Source of the DNA: Nocardioides plantarum
GTDB taxonomy: Bacteria; Actinomycetota; Actinomycetes; Propionibacteriales; Nocardioidaceae
Length of the DNA: 64,000 nucleotides
Reading direction: 5' to 3'
Assembly (NCBI RefSeq): GCF_006346395.1
Contig: NZ_VDMS01000001.1
Location: forward strand, 1,240,001 to 1,304,000
The position numbers and the translations under genes were made by a program. The notes beneath the pieces were generated by a model, which was not told where the DNA came from, ran no database searches, and saw only the letters and a program-made list of their open reading frames with translations. Below, piece after piece: positions 63,132 to 64,000 of the stretch. Numbering within the stretch: position 1 is the stretch's first letter; every line of letters starts with the position of its first letter.

Positions 63132-64000
63132 GCGCCCGCTCCGTTTCCATCGGTGGTCGAGCTCGTCGAGGCCCCGGGTTCGGTGTCGGGGTCGAAGTGC
63201 GGCATCGCGGCCGCCTCGGTCGCACCACCGGACCCCTCGGTGTTGAGGGCCTTCCAGACCCGCTCGGGGGTGCACGGCATCTGGATGTCGTTGACGCCCA
63301 GGTGGCGTACGGCGTCGACGATGGCGTTGACGACGGCCGGCGTCGAGGCGATGGTGCCGGCCTCGCCGACGCCCTTGGTGCCGAGCGAGTTGGTCAGCGC
63401 CGGGGTCGTGGTGTGGTCGACCTCGAAGCTGATCGTGTCGGCCGCGGTGGGCAGCAGGTAGTCGACGAACGAGCCGGACACGAGGGTGCCCTGGTCGTCG
63501 TAGACCGCCTCCTCCCAGAGCGCCTGGGCGATGCCCTGGACCAGGCCGCCGTGGACCTGCCCGGAGACGATGAGCGGGTTGATGATGTTGCCGATGTCGT
63601 CAACACAGGTGTACTTGCGCATCTTCACCGCACCGGTCTCGGTGTCGACCTCCATCGCGCACAGGTGGGTGCCGTGGGGGTAGTTGAAGTTGACCGGGTC
63701 GAACGTCGCGTCGGCGTCGATCGACGGCTCGACGCCGTCGGGCAGGTTGTGCGCGGCGAACGTCGCCGTGGCGACCTCGGTGAGCGCGATCCCGGCGTCG
63801 GTGCCGACGACCTGGAAGCGGCCCTCGTGGAACTTCACGTCCTCGACGCTGGCCTCGAGCAGGTGCGCCGCGATGGGCAGCGCCTTGTCGATGACCTTGT
63901 CGGCCGCGCGGACCAGTGCCTCACCGCCGACGACCAGCGAGCGCGAGCCGTAGGTGTCGAGGCCCTTCGAGGCGATCTGGGTGTCGCCGTGCAGGACCTC
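63128..64000 (-). CDS. molybdopterin-binding large subunit of a xanthine/CO dehydrogenase family enzyme, C-terminal part
   Basis: The visible 290 codons are the C-terminal third of the catalytic subunit. Seen: GDTQIASKGLDTYGSRS and VGGEALVRAADKVID (molybdopterin region), EVDTETGAVKMRKYTCVDDIGNIINPLIVSGQVHGGLVQG as two conserved blocks, then GVGEAGTIASTPAVVNAIVDAV with the conserved active-site Glu. These match CoxL and relatives. The active-site loop that separates true CO dehydrogenase (AYRCSFR) from other hydroxylases lies outside the window, so the substrate is undecided. The last ~25 residues are a low-complexity tail. Confidence 0.93.
   Translation of the reverse strand, partial: EVLHGDTQIASKGLDTYGSRSLVVGGEALVRAADKVIDKALPIAAHLLEASVEDVKFHEGRFQVVGTDAGIALTEVATATFAAHNLPDGVEPSIDADATFDPVNFNYPHGTHLCAMEVDTETGAVKMRKYTCVDDIGNIINPLIVSGQVHGGLVQGIAQALWEEAVYDDQGTLVSGSFVDYLLPTAADTISFEVDHTTTPALTNSLGTKGVGEAGTIASTPAVVNAIVDAVRHLGVNDIQMPCTPERVWKALNTEGSGGATEAAAMPHFDPDTEPGASTSSTTDGNGAGA

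Noticed and set aside
61561..64000. Firm naming of the molybdenum hydroxylase as CO dehydrogenase.
   Set aside because: The diagnostic active-site loop of the large subunit is outside the window and the small subunit is not seen, so only the family can be stated.

Overview
The window is gapless chromosomal DNA of very high GC content from an actinobacterium. Reasons: frequent GTG starts, an actinobacterial str/S10 ribosomal region, DUF2530 and DUF3027 proteins, polyphosphate glucokinase, a bacterial XPB helicase, and a LexA box of the actinobacterial type. The mix resembles Nocardioidaceae (Nocardioides-like); that placement is inference from gene content, not a phylogeny. About 60 protein genes are supported. 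No tRNA, rRNA, transposase, phage gene or CRISPR array was seen.

Layout. 0-1.2 kb: start of the S10 operon (rpsJ-rplC-rplD, minus strand, running off the left edge). 1.8-9.6 kb: a carboxymuconolactone-decarboxylase-like gene, then a tightly coupled membrane cluster (GPDPase-membrane-like protein, DUF4129, DUF4350, MoxR ATPase, DUF58) facing a SpoIIM-like gene and an RDD gene, the gene order of the mycobacterial moxR2 locus. 9.6-12.3 kb: an MFS transporter, trmB and a DUF4190 protein. 12.3-16.8 kb: the str operon rpsL-rpsG-fusA-tuf (minus) with a visible promoter, a 5'-end stem-loop and a strong terminator. The str and S10 operons are thus separated by about 11 kb of unrelated genes.

16.9-28.6 kb: MarR/MFS pair, DUF2530, DUF3027, MFS, cold-shock protein, HAD phosphatase, secreted subtilase, GNAT, acyl-CoA synthetase and signal peptidase I. 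28.6-32.6 kb: a PP2C phosphatase - FHA - RDD/FHA - SRPBCC operon for phosphothreonine signalling, with no kinase alongside. 32.6-36.7 kb: XPB helicase and its conserved large partner. 36.7-38.8 kb: TetR plus a two-gene ABC exporter with an operator over the transporter start. 38.8-48.6 kb: a large secreted hydrolase, M48 protease, TetR/SDR pair, serA, a DUF2236 oxygenase, HD hydrolase, DUF4031 and cutC.

49.6-61.4 kb: GntR, FtsX-type ABC exporter, SRPBCC-ppgK, an SOS-controlled alkB, gnd with an aldo/keto reductase, MFS, a lipoprotein hydrolase and a DUF2256/DUF3253 protein. 61.6-64 kb: a molybdenum hydroxylase (CO dehydrogenase-like) operon, coxL (partial)-coxM-coxG.

Two themes cut across genes. 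First, at least sixteen genes have a TAnnnT hexamer six or seven bases before their start codon, the layout of leaderless transcripts; this fixes several starts. Second, the larger non-coding gaps hold related families of palindromic repeats: a TTCGATCGAA-centred family at 7.55 and 55.0 kb with a period of about 50 bp; a hairpin family at 18.9, 48.7, 49.4, 56.0 and 61.5 kb; and an 860-bp composite element at 48.65-49.51 kb with nested inverted repeats, partly duplicated at 18.7-19.0 kb. These repeats are the least explained part of the window.
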